Shown here in pieces: positions 41,906 to 52,243 of a stretch of 64,000 nt of DNA (position 1 is the first letter of the stretch; each line of letters starts with the position of its first letter). A model generated the notes under the pieces. That model was not told the DNA's origin and ran no database searches. It saw nothing but the letters and a program-made list of their open reading frames with translations. A program made the position numbers and the translations under genes. Source of the DNA: Prorocentrum cordatum (lineage: Eukaryota > Sar > Dinophyceae > Prorocentrales > Prorocentraceae); NCBI GenBank assembly GCA_963575745.1, contig CAUYUJ010014632.1:126001-190000 (forward strand), read 5' to 3'.

Positions 41906-41994
41906 CTTTGAAACTGCGACCTGGGAGGCACGCGCCTGGGGTACCCTCCCCGGACCGACCTCGATCTTATGCCTCTGTCCGGACTCGGCTCTCC

Positions 41995-42075
41995 GGTGGG
42001 TGTTCGGGACGATCCGGGCACCCCCCGAACGCTCTCGGCGAGGCGCAGCCGCTGGAACGCATTCCGAGCGCGGAA
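41995..42075 (+). repeat. GGCGAGGCGCAGCCGCTGG dispersed repeat copy
   Basis: GGGACGATCCGGGCACC and GGCGAGGCGCAGCCGCTGG match the family at 7510, 47985 and 50055. Confidence 0.5.
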
Positions 42076-42239
42076 AGCCGACAAGAAACTACGAACCGGC
42101 CTCGGTCCGACCGCATCGCCCCCCAAGTGCGGCCTGGGAGGCACGCGCCGGGAGAGAAGGTCATGGCGTCTTTCTGTTTACGGCGTCTTTCCCTCTTCGA
42201 GGAACGAGGGAAGGGCAGAGAGGCAGGAGAGCCCAGAAT

Positions 42240-42445
42240 CGAATCGGCAAGTCGGATCGGCGATCGAAATGAATCGGGTCGGCGGAAATCGGCAGCCGAG
42301 TCCGCAAAAGTCGAATCGGCAGAAATCGGCAGGCCAGTAGGCCTCCATTGAGAAATCAAAATCCAGATCGGAATCCCAAATCGAATCGATTCGGAATCGG
42401 AATCCATCGAAGTCGAGTAGACTCGAATCGGAGGAATCGAAATGA
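42240..42445. repeat. Degenerate GAATCG minisatellite
   Basis: GAATCGGCA, GGAATCGG and AAATCGGCAG words at 6-12 bp spacing. Similar stretches are noted at 11030, 34935 and 56740. Confidence 0.6.
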
Positions 42446-42534
42446 GCCCTGTAGAGGTCAGGGTGCACATTCTTCCTGTGAAAACGAGGGAAGGGTACCC
42501 AGACATGCGACGTCCTGATATGTTCAGAGCGGGC

Positions 42535-42668
42535 CCCCTGGAAGTCCCGAACCTTTCCCCGGGACCGGTTCTTCGTCCTGGATAATTGCTTGATAGTCCC
42601 GAGGCCCGGTAAGGGCCCCTCTTGGCCAAAAAACCTCCAGTCCTTACTTTTTTTTACGGCGCGACCAT
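42535..42668 (+). repeat. GGGACCGG dispersed repeat, partial copy
   Basis: TTTCCCCGGGACCGGTTCTT and GTCCCGAGGCCCGGTAAGGG match the 31.6- and 51.7-kb copies. Confidence 0.65.
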
Positions 42669-42708
42669 GTCTGGGTAGAGGTCAGGGTGCCCATTCGAGG
42701 AACAAAAA

Positions 42709-42875
42709 CACATAAACATAAACTTGTGGCGCTCTGCGCGGATTTCCTGGATCCGCGCTGTGCCCCCCTCCCTGGCGCGCGGAGCGCGCCAAAAGCGGCG
42801 CCGGAGGCGCCGCTGGGGTGCCCAGGCGCGGATCCAAGAAATCCGCGCGGAGCGCCAAAAGCTTATGTTTATGGC
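42709..42875. mobile_element. GC-rich foldback element, copy 4
   Basis: The best copy. CATAAACATAAACTTGTGG is mirrored by CAAAAGCTTATGTTTATGG, and inside lie TGCGCGGATTTCCTGGATCC and its mirror. The centre carries CGCGCGGAGCGCGCC and GGCGCCGGAGGCGCCGC. Arms exceed 50 bp. No ORF. Confidence 0.88.
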
Positions 42876-43224
42876 GGTTTTGGCTCGTCTTCGAGATCAT
42901 GTCTGGGTAGAGGGGGGTGCAAATCATGACGGGCGGCATGTGCGCGGCCCAGCGGGGGGGCCAGGGACGCAATGAAATAAGGAGAGGCGCCATGAAATCT
43001 GGGGAAATATCATGGCCCCCGCCATGAGATCCACCCCCCCCTAGTCATCACCCCCCTCTTTTCCGCCCCCGAGGTCAGGATGCTTCCTTCGAAAAAGGCC
43101 CCGGGGCCGCGGCGGCGGCGCCTTGTCGCGGCCGGCCGAGGCGGGGCACGGCCTCCGGCGAACGGGCGCGGTGCCGGGCGGCCGCCGGGGGGGGGGGAGG
43201 CCTCCCCTGCGGAGGCCTCTGCAC

Positions 43225-43874
43225 TTAGGTCGGGCGTGTCCACCTCCGCCTCCTCCTCCTCCTCCTCCTGCGCCTCCCCCTCTTCCTCCTTTTCCGCCTC
43301 CTCCGCCTCCTCCTCCGCCTCCTCCTCCTCCTCCGCCTCCTCCTCCGCCTCCTCCTCCGCCTCCTCCTGCGCCTCCTCCGCCTCCTTCCCCCTCCTCCTC
43401 CTCCTCTGCCTCCTCCTCCGCTTCCTCCTCCGCCTCCTTCCCCCTCCTCATTCTCCTCCTCCTCCTCCTCCCCACCTCTTCCTCCTTCTCCTCCGCCTCC
43501 TCCTCCAACTCCTCCTCCTCCTCCTCTCCTCCTCCTCCTCCCACCTCATCCTCCTCCTCCTCCTCCCTCCTCCTCCCTCCTCTCCTCCTCCTCCACCTCC
43601 TCCTCCTCTGCCTCCTCCTCCGCTTCCTCCTCCGCCTCCTTCCCCCTCCTCATTCTCCTCCTCCTCCTCCTCCTCCACCTCTTCCTCCTTCTCCTCCGCC
43701 TCCTCCTCCAACTCCTCCTCCTCCTCGTCCTCCTCCTCCTCGGGCGTTGGACGAAAAAACAAGTTGTCAGCAACAAATCAACAACACATAAAAAATACTC
43801 ACCACATCGTCTCCAGACGATTTGTTTGACAATTGTTGAATATTCCTCCTCTGGAGGGACAGGCCCCGACCCAA
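43225..43874 (+). mobile_element. 8-bp-TSD MITE expanded by an internal CTC microsatellite
   Basis: CTCTGCAC lies at 43217-43224 and 43875-43882. The element opens TTAGGTCGGGCGTGTCCACC and closes GGAGGGACAGGCCCCGACC. The usual 160-bp body is stretched to 650 bp by a CTC/CCG array that begins inside the left terminal repeat. The normal right half (CATCGTCTCCAGACGATTTG, TGTTGAATATTCC) is retained. Confidence 0.88.
43241..43741. repeat. (CTC)n/(CTCCGC)n microsatellite inside the MITE
   Basis: About 500 bp of CCT units with frequent CCG and CTT variants. A block of roughly 200 bp appears twice: CTCTTCCTCCTTTTCCGCC versus CTCTTCCTCCTTCTCCGCC. Confidence 0.92.
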
Positions 43875-44004
43875 CTCTGCACGGGCCCCAAAGCCCCGAT
43901 GATTGCCTGAGCGCCTGTTTTGCATTCGCGGCCGTCACGGGCGCTATGGGGGGGGGCCCAGAGATGGCACGCATGGCAAATACAAAAGCGGAGGTTTTTT
44001 TTGC

Positions 44005-44140
44005 AACGTGCAGCCTCAATAGGGGCCCTCACCGGGCCCCAGGACCGTCAAAACACGGCTCAAAATGACAAACCGGTGCTGGGGGATGGGTCGAGACTTC
44101 CGGGGACCGCGCATTGAATAACAAATCACGACATCGGATC
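44005..44140 (-). repeat. GGGACCGG dispersed repeat, reversed copy
   Basis: GGGGCCCTCACCGGGCC, CCGTCAAAACACGG, AAACCGGTGCTGG and CGAGACTTCCGGGG read as the reverse complement of the 31.6-kb type. Confidence 0.65.
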
Positions 44141-44628
44141 CCTAGCATAACGCCCCCCCCCCCGCCCCTCCCCCAACAAAAACTCTACTGCGGACGCACT
44201 GCGGCAGTGCCGGGGGCGCACGGAGGGGGGGGAGCGTTACGTTCTGGCGGGCGCAGAGGGGGGGAAGGTAGGGGGCAAAACGAGCGTTATGTCCCAAAGG
44301 GTAAAACCCACTCCTTGATCTGCGGTCCGGAAACAGAGAAACAGTGGCTGCCCATACTGGACATACCCTGACAACTCTCTGTCGCCGCATCGTGAACTCG
44401 GAGGCGCGTCTACGTCGCAGAGCGGGGCGGAGAAGGGGCGTGCCGTTACCTGACAGACACTTTGCTCCGATTTGCGGCCGCCACAATGGCCGCGGCGACC
44501 TCAAAACCGACCCGGAGGTTTGGTTCGGCGTCGGATACCACGTCAAGACATGACACTCCACCTTCCACACCTTCCGACTAGCAGTTGGATGGTCTTCTCG
44601 AGAAACCCACAACAACATTCAGATACAT

Positions 44629-44772
44629 GTTCGGAGCTGCGCGCGAATTTTGTTGGATCTGCGCTGGATCCCCCTCGCAAGCGCGCGGAGCGCGCTAGAG
44701 GCGGCGCCGGAGGCGCCTCCATCAGGTTCCAGAATCGATTCGATAAATCCGCGCGGAGCACCCACAACTTAA
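44629..44772. mobile_element. GC-rich foldback element, copy 5 (diverged)
   Basis: GGAGCTGCGCGCGAATTTTG, AGCGCGCGGAGCGCGCT, GGCGCCGGAGGCGCC and AATCCGCGCGGAGCACCC keep the family order; the outer arms are decayed. Confidence 0.68.
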
Positions 44773-45601
44773 TCAATCACCTACTGTTCGGAGGTGTGTA
44801 GGGAGTCAGGGTAAGCAGGGACATGTACATATATGTATGTATGTATGTATTGCATTGCTTCGGCCATTAGCGATGGGCCGGCGGAATAAGCAAAGCGATA
44901 CAATTCGGCGGGTCCCCTGCGGGCTCTGGCCGTCTTAGGCATCGAGGGTGTATGACGTGGTGGAGGATCATGGAGGAGAGTGTGAAACGTGCCCAAGGCA
45001 TGACAACAGGGGCGTCGCCCATTTCGCTGGCCGATGATGTTTCAAAGATGCTTCGAAGAGGCCACTGTTTATCCATTCCTCTCGGGGGCATACGAATACG
45101 AGTGAAGTGCGCTTCCAGGGCTAGGCCGATGTTCGTGACAACTCCTGGGGCATGTAAGCATACGCGTGATATGATTTGAGCCCCCACGGCTGCGAAAGCT
45201 TCGATTCGGCACACCGGTCACGCATTTCCTCTGATATTGATGTGGGACGCGTAAAAATACGAGTACGCGTCAAAATACGAGGGACACGTCAAAAATACTA
45301 CACCATCATGTCAGCACAACCCTCACGCGTGTCCCGCTTCACGCTCGACTGGGACACGTGAAAACACCGGTGATCTGCGCTCCGAGGCCGTCCGACTCCC
45401 CACAAGACGCCAACATGGCACAACGCAACACTGCAAGGATTGGTACGTACCGACCCGCGCCGAGGCACTATCCCTAACACCCGCTGACTGCAAAATCTGC
45501 GTGCAAGCTTCCCCCTGGGGGGCCAGCGGTGACTCCCGCTCTGCGGGCTCCATTCGGCGCGGCCACGCTTCGGGGCCTCGCCGGGTTAGGCGTCGAGGGT
45601 A
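44773..45601. other. Unassigned spacer
   Basis: An ATGT tract lies at 44829-44850. CACGTCAAAAATAC and CGTAAAAATACGAGT words repeat at 45248-45300. No gene. Confidence 0.3.
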
Positions 45602-46107
45602 GATGATGAAATGATGATGATGATGATCATGGAGATGGTGTTGGTGATGATGATGATGATGCTGATGATGATGCTGATGATGCTGATGATGATGCTGATG
45701 ATGATGATCATGGAGATGGTGTTGGTGATGATGATGATGATGCTGCTGATGATGATGCTGATGCTGATGCTGATGATCATGGAGATGGTGTTGGTGATGA
45801 TGATGATGATGATGATGATGATGCTGATGATGATGCTGATGCTGCTGATGATGATGATGATCATTGAGATGGTGTTGGTGATGATGATGATGATGCTGAT
45901 GATGATGCTGATGCTGATGCTGATGCTGATGATGATGATGATCATGGAGATGGTGTTGGTGATGATGGTGATGATGATGCTGATGATGATGCTGATGCTG
46001 ATGATGATGATCATGGAGATGGTGTTGGTGATGATGATGATGATGATGCTGATGATGATGCTGATGCTGATGAGGATGATGATGATCATGGAGATGGATG
46101 ATTGATG

Positions 46108-46139
<32 letters not shown>

Positions 46140-47238
46140 CTGATGATGATGCTGATGCTGATGATGATCATGGAGATGGTGTTGGTGATGATGATGCTGA
46201 TGATGATGCTGATGATGATGATGATGATCATGGAGATGGTGTTGGTGATGATGATGATGATGCTGATGATGATGCTGATGCTGATGATGATGATGATGAT
46301 GATCATGGAGATGGTGTTGGTGATGATGATGATGATGCTGATGATGATGATCATGGAGATGGTGTTGGTGATGCTGATGCTGATGATGATGATGCTGATG
46401 ATGATGCTGATGCTGATGATGATGATCATGGAGATGGTGTTGGTGATGATGATGATGATGCTGATGATGATGCTGATGCTGCTGATGATGATGATGATGA
46501 TGATCATGGAGATGGTGTGGTGATGATGATGATGATGATGCTGATGATGATGCTGATGCTGATGATGATGATGATCATGGAGATGGTGTTGGTGATGATG
46601 ATGATGATGATGATGCTGATGCTGATGATGATGATGATGATGATCATGGAGATGGTGTTGGTGATGATGATGATGATGATGCTGATGATGATGCTGATGC
46701 TGATGATGATGATGATCATGGAGATGGTGTTGGTGATGATGATGATGCTGATGATGATGCTGATGCTGATGATGATGATCATGGAGATGGTGTTGGTGAT
46801 GATGATGATGATGCTGCTGATGATGATGCTGATGCTGATGCTGATGCTGATGATGATGATGATCATGGAGATGGTGTTGGTGATGATGATGATGATGCTG
46901 ATGATGATGCTGATGCTGATGATCATGGAGATGGTGTTGGTGATGATGATGATGATGCTGATGCTGATGATGATGCTGATGATGATGATCATGGAGATGG
47001 TGTTGGTGATGATGACGATGATGCTGATGATGATGCTGATGCTGATGATGATGATGATGATCATGGAGATGGTGTTGGTGATGATGATGATGATGATGAT
47101 GATGATGCTGATGATGATGCTGATGCTGATGATGATGATGATGATCATGGAGATGGTGTTGGTGATGATAATGATGATGATGATGCTGATGATGATGATG
47201 ATGATGCTGATGATGATGATAATATGATGAAATGGAAG
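45602..47238 (+). repeat. Higher-order GAT minisatellite, about 72-bp period
   Basis: The anchor GATCATGGAGATGGTGTTGG recurs about 22 times between 45625 and 47144, separated by GAT/GCT triplets. Every forward frame is open, mostly Met/Leu-rich or Asp-rich; the minus strand has a His/Gln-rich frame and an Ile/Ser-rich frame. These follow from the triplet content; there is no start context or non-repeat domain. Confidence 0.93.
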
Positions 47239-48755
47239 ATGGCTAGACACATGCGTACGGTATGCTAGCGACGGTTTCGCGCATTTCGTCGGTCCATTCC
47301 ACGTAGAACTCCGCCGGCACTGTCGGCGTGTGCAAGAGGCAAGTTCGTTTGACTTGTGGTTGTCGTCGCCGCCGTCGTCGCCGTCGCCGCTTCCCCCTTT
47401 TCCTTGAGCTCTCCTCCTGAAGCGCGCCAGCCAAAGCGAAACAGCCGAAGCGAAATTGTGCAACGTCGTAGTTGAGTCGAAAAGAAGCCCCTTCCCTTTG
47501 ATCCCTTCTCCGCCGGGGGGTCCCCGGGGGGGGTCCTGGGCGGCGGGGGTCCCGTGGAGGGTGTCCTGGGTGAGGATGCCACCCACCCTCTCGCCACTGG
47601 GCGCAATTCAATTACGCTCCTCTTCCTCAGCCAACGACTTCCAAAATCCCGACATGTCCAAAAACGTGGTGCGGCGGTGTCTGCCCCTTCAGGGGCACAC
47701 CGTTCGACAAAAGAGAACGGGTGTCGTCGGACCCCGGTATTCATCCGGGGCCCGATCTGGGGGGGCGCACTTCACTTGAACACGCACGCGCGAATCGCAT
47801 TTCGACTAAACAGCAGTACGCACCTGCTTGTCGAGGATACGTCCACTGGCTCCCTTCCGTCGAGACGCAGGTACAACTGACCAAAACTCAAAAGAGGCGC
47901 AAATACAACTTGACAAAATTGAGCAAAATCCGTGGTTCACCCACCCTGTCTGGTTTTCTGTTCATTACTTGGACCTCCGCCGGCAGTCGGAACGATTCGG
48001 GCACCCTGGGGACGTTTTTATCGGCGAGGCGCACCTGCTGGAAACCATCCCGAGGCTTGAAAGCATCGGGGAACAAACGAAGACGTCAGAACGTACTACA
48101 CGCCCTTCGCAGACCCCGACGTCACGATTGTTTCACAACGTGGACGCGCCATTCCCAGACTCCTGCCAAGAAAACCAATGCTTCATCCTGTGTAATGTTT
48201 GACGATCACGGGGCCCATCGAGGGCCCCAAGAGGCAGAACAAATGTTTGCTGCACGACGCGAACGGGTATGGGTGCGTTTCTGAATCCATCCATCGTCCA
48301 TCCTTGTGTTGCATCTTCGGGAGACCTCGTCTGTCCCGTCGAATCGCTATTCGACCCGAATCCACTTCGAAAACGCGAGTTCACGACGGATCCGCGTTAA
48401 ATCCTCGTTGAAGTCGTGTCGAATCTGCGGTGAACCCGCGAAGGATTCCAAAACCGGCCGCAATTTAACAGACAGAGGAGGTCCCCGAAGATGCTGTGTA
48501 ATCATCCCGCGCTCGCGCCCCTCTCGACCACACACACTCGCGACCCACCCCGCGTCCGCCCCCTCACTCAATCCTCGTACCATGTGTGTCACGACGCGGG
48601 CCGCCTGAGGCCCCGCCCGCCCGCGCCCTGTCTCCCCAATGAGGGCTTCGCGCGCCCCGCCTAGCTCTTGTCGGGAAGGGGCCCGCTCCCGACCCGCCGA
48701 CCAAAAAAGTGTGTCACGATGCGAACATTCTCAACCCATCCGTCTCCCAATCCTC
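47239..48755. other. Unassigned spacer with two dispersed-repeat fragments
   Basis: 47985-48065 matches the GGCGAGGCGCA family. 48110-48240 resembles the GGGACCGG family (CCCCGACGTCACGATTGTTT, GGGGCCCATCGAGGGCCCC). 47340-47395 has CGTCGCCGCCGTCG. No gene. Confidence 0.35.
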
Positions 48756-48992
48756 CATCCCTCCCGCATCCATCCTGGGATCGTTCCTGATAATTAAAGG
48801 GGCCCAGGGACACCCAAATAAATACACACAAATGACAGGATTCATCCATCTGTTTCCATATCTTCTAAGTTTTTGTCTTCCCCCCCCACTGCCCATATTT
48901 TCCCACATTTTACTGGGAGTCGACGATGAATTGTGTCTGTGTGTTTTTCCTCTCCTGAATCCCTCCCGCATCCATCCTGGGTCCGTTCCTGA
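48756..48992 (-). repeat. 165-bp dispersed repeat, copy B, between 34-bp direct repeats
   Basis: ATCCCTCCCGCATCCATCC followed by TGGG..CGTTCCTGA occurs just before (48757-48790) and just after (48959-48992) the repeat body (48791-48958). The flank is specific to this locus. Confidence 0.82.
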
Positions 48993-49408
48993 ACAATGCG
49001 CCCATCCTTCATCCCGCGTGCGCGCGCCCTGCCTGCCCACACATCCTTCGGTGGCAACTCCAGGGAGCCTCTCTCCCTTGGCATCTCGCTGGATCTCTCG
49101 CGAGTCGGCGATGATCAACGCCAAATCGTTGCCACTCGGCGCCAAATCTTGAGGGATGAAAAAACGACCCTACCCTGGGTTACAAGTGCGCGGTCTGTAA
49201 ACCTCCTGGGAACCCACAAAGCCTAGAGCCGCCAGGACGCGGCACATCACGCAGGGTTTACCCTGTCAGCCCACAGGAGTTCTAGCGCACAGCGCCTCGT
49301 AAACCAGGGTAGGGGCGTTTTTCTGCCCTTGAAAATCATTGCTGCCTCATCGGCTACCAGGCGCAAGCGCACACATACAATAGAGGCCTACCAAATGGGT
49401 TCGGAGTA

Positions 49409-49550
49409 GATGGGATCAGAACATCGCGCCGCATCGCCGATGCATCGGGGATGCACCGGCGACGCACTGTCGACGTCGGCGACGTATCGGCGACGTCGAC
49501 TTCCGCATCGTTGATCCATCGGCGATGCGGCGCAGTGCTCCAGCCCCATC
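49409..49550. mobile_element. GCATCGCCGATG foldback element flanked by TA
   Basis: GATGGGATCAGAACATCGCG at the left is mirrored by the right end ..GCTCCAGCCCCATC. The inner arms are GCGCCGCATCGCCGATG and CATCGGCGATGCGGCGC. The centre carries GACGTCGGCGACG and CGGCGACGTCGAC. Confidence 0.75.
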
Positions 49551-49556
49551 TATTTG

Positions 49557-49762
49557 GACACCCGGAATGGGTACCGAAAGAATGGGCAACATGCCCAACA
49601 ACAAATGTTGTCCCGAACCAACAGCGGCCGCTGTTGGGCAGGCGGCCTTCTGTCTCGAATGGACACAGGCCGCGGCGGCGCGGACAGCGAGTCCTGTTCA
49701 AAATGAACAGGAACTGCTGTTGGGCATCGTACCCATTCTTTCGGTGCCCATGTCGGGCGTGC
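49557..49762. mobile_element. 206-bp foldback element, copy 2
   Basis: GGAATGGGTACCGAAAGAAT is mirrored by ATTCTTTCGGTGCCCATGTC. The interior palindromes are AACAGCGGCCGCTGTT and CCTGTTCAAAATGAACAGG. Closely similar to 20683-20890. Confidence 0.8.
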
Positions 49763-49984
49763 AGAATCTACTCCGACCCCATCCAGGAGGCCTAGATACA
49801 AGGCTGCCATGATTTGCTACGGAACACCCCCCTCGCGGGCCGCCAGGCCTCAGGTTGGCCTCTGGCAGGCGCTTCCTCGCGGGCGCGCGCGCGCGCCGGG
49901 GCCAGCGTGCGGGTCTCGCGCGGCACGGCGGCACCGGCAGCGAGGTCGCGCACGGTGCCACGACCTCCTGGCGTAGCGACCAAA

Positions 49985-50494
49985 GCGCTGAAATCGCTCT
50001 CAAGGTTGCACGATGCGGCTTTCAGCCGTTCCCGCGGGGCCCCGGAGGCTTTCCAGCCACAAGACGCCTTCCAACAACTGCGCCTCGCCGAGAGCGCTCC
50101 GGGGATGCACAGGTCGTCCCGAGTGGCCGCCTGTTCAATTGCTCGGACGCCTGACCTCCTCGCGTCATGAAGAGGCGCCGCTGTCGCTTTTCATCAAATG
50201 TTCGGCCTCTGGGAGGCCTTGCTGGGCCCTGGGGCCGTCAGAAACGGCGCAGGATGAAAAGCCGGTCCCCAGGCAGGGAAGGAGTCCAGACCTCTGGGGG
50301 ACCACGTCGCGGGGACTTGTATCGCTGCAGGGCCATGGTGCTATCTTGCCACTTCGCCACCACATCCCGCCGTGGCTCCCCATGAATCGACTCTTGACCC
50401 AATTCTTTGGGACGGCGTATCATCCTGAATCGTTCCTTAACGGTGCGGGGGGGCTCAGTGAGGACCCCGCAAGCTGGAAACAAAACAACACTAG
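49985..50494. other. Spacer with dispersed-repeat fragments
   Basis: 50055-50125 holds a CTGCGCCTCGCCGAGAGCG copy of the 7510 family, reversed. 50195-50300 and 50395-50470 look like opposing fragments of the GGGACCGG family. Confidence 0.4.
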
Positions 50495-51695
50495 CCTGGC
50501 GAAAGACCCGACCATATGCAATTGCGAGTGCCGTCGTTATGAAGATCGCCTCCGGTGGAACTCCGCATGGGGCCACGGAAACCACGAGAGGTTTGCCGAA
50601 ATGGGTGCGGTTACCGCTTGCGACAGAATGCTTACTGGGCTCTGCGGTGGAGCCCCCCTATGGGGCCACGGTGCGCGTGAGGGGCGTGCCGAAAGGGGTG
50701 GGCGGACGCATGCGCACATGGCCACTGGGGCCTTCGGTGGATATCCCGGTGGGGCCGCGCCACGTGTCGGGGGTGTGCCGACATGGGCGGGGGGGCGAAT
50801 CCAGACTCTTCGCCGCTGGGACCCTTGGTGGAGCTCCGTGCAGGGCCACGAAACGAGTGGGGGGTGTAGCGACTGGGTGCGCGATCGCATGCGCCACTGG
50901 GGCCTTCGGTTGAGCTCCGTTAGGGGGCGCGAAACGCGTGGGGAGTTTGCAGAAATGGGTGCGGGCAGACCGCACACGGCCGCACCGTTGGGACCTTCGG
51001 TTGAGTTCCCTATGGGGCCACGAAGCGCGTGAGAGGTGTGCCGAAATGGGTAGGGCAGATCATGTGCGGGCTACGCCGCTGGGTCCTTCGGTGGAGCTCC
51101 CTATGGGGCCACGAGGCGCGAGAGGGGTGTGCCGAAATGGTTTTCGTCAATGGGACCTTCGGTTGAACTCCGTATGGTGCCACGAAACGTGTGAGGGGTG
51201 TGCCGAAATGGGTGCGGGACCGCATCCGCGCCGCTGTGACCTTCGGTAGAGCTCCCTATGGGGCCACGAGACGTGTGAGGGGTGTGCTGACATGGGTGCG
51301 GGACCGCATGCGGGCTGCGGCTGGGACCTGCGGTAAATCTCCCTGTGGGGCCAGAAAACGTGCGAGAGGTGTGCCGAGATGGGTGCGGGACAACATGCGG
51401 GCCGCGCCACTGGGACCTTCCGGTTCAGCCCCCTGCGGGGCCAGAAAACGTGTGAGGGGTGTACCGAAATTCGTGCGGGACCGCATGTGGGCTGCGCCAC
51501 TGGAGTCTCCGGTGGAGCTCCGAATGGGGCCACGCAGCGCGCGAGGGGCGCGCCGAAAATGGCGGACGGATGCGGGCAGCAGAAGGAAGGAAGGGGGAGG
51601 AGGGGGTGGAGGCGGGAGGAGGACGGGAGGAGGCGAGACTCGTGACTCGGGGCGCCCTCTCTTCAAGACGAGGACCCATCACCACAAGATGGTGG
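50495..51695 (+). repeat. 90-bp satellite composite element, locus 3
   Basis: The locus opens CCTGGCGAAAGACCCGACC, as at 25943. About twelve diverged units follow, with spacings from about 70 to 93 bp, each with GGGGCCACGAAACG-, GTGTGCCGAAATGGGTGCGG- and GGAGCTCC-like words, down to about 51575. A GA-rich link (51580-51640) and CAAGATGGTGGGGG end it. Confidence 0.85.
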
Positions 51696-51717
51696 GGGAA
51701 GAACGCGCGTCCCTGGT

Positions 51718-51903
51718 ACCCAGACCCCCGACGTCATGATTTTTTCATGACGCGACCCCCAGAGGTCCGGACCGATTCCCCGGGACCGGTTTTTCATCCT
51801 GAGTCGTTTTTTGACGGTCCTGAGGGCCGGTAAGGGCCCCCGGAGGCCGACAATAGCGAAAAACCTGCCGTCGTGATTTTTTCATGACTCGAGGGGCTCT
51901 GGG
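51718..51903 (+). repeat. GGGACCGG dispersed repeat, near-identical copy
   Basis: Starts ACCCAGACCCCCGACGTCAT and contains GTCATGATTTTTTCATGAC, GATTCCCCGGGACCGG and GGGCCCCCGGAGGCCGA. About ten differences from 31641-31826 by eye. Confidence 0.85.
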
Positions 51904-52088
51904 TATGCTGCTTCACGACGCGAGGCACGTCGGCCGAAGGCGTGCCGCCGCGAGCCACCGCCGGCCGCACCACGCGGCTCTCGCCCGGAGCGCCCGGCGG
52001 CCCGGCCGGAGGGGAGATCGGAGGGGGCCGGCCGGCGGACCGCCGACCCGGGGAGCAGGGTGAGGCAATGGCCATCGGTTCGCCTCTG

Positions 52089-52130
52089 CCTCCTCCTCCC
52101 CCTCCTCCTCCTCCTCCTCCTCCTCTCCTC
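52089..52130. repeat. (CCT)n microsatellite at the 5' edge of the retroelement
   Basis: CTC array ending CCTCTCCTC, directly followed by the retroelement sequence. Confidence 0.9.
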
Positions 52131-52243
52131 GAGGTCTGCAAAGCATCAGCCACACCTCCAGCGGAGCTGATTCTGCAGGACAAACCCTGCGCTTCGGAGC
52201 TCTCTTCATATACTCCACCACCCCCTGGTTTCGGAACGCTGGT

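Larger units (their letters stand above)
49394..49785. mobile_element. Outer inverted repeat holding two TA-flanked foldbacks
   Basis: GGGTTCGGAG followed by TA at 49397-49408 pairs with TA followed by CTCCGACCCC at 49769-49780. Between them are two adjacent palindromic elements that share a TA at their junction. This looks like nested insertion into an older element or a TA-rich target. Confidence 0.65.

Noticed and set aside
45323-47586. Long Ile/His/Met-rich frames on both strands
   Set aside because: All derive from GAT/GCT triplets; no non-repetitive domain at either end.
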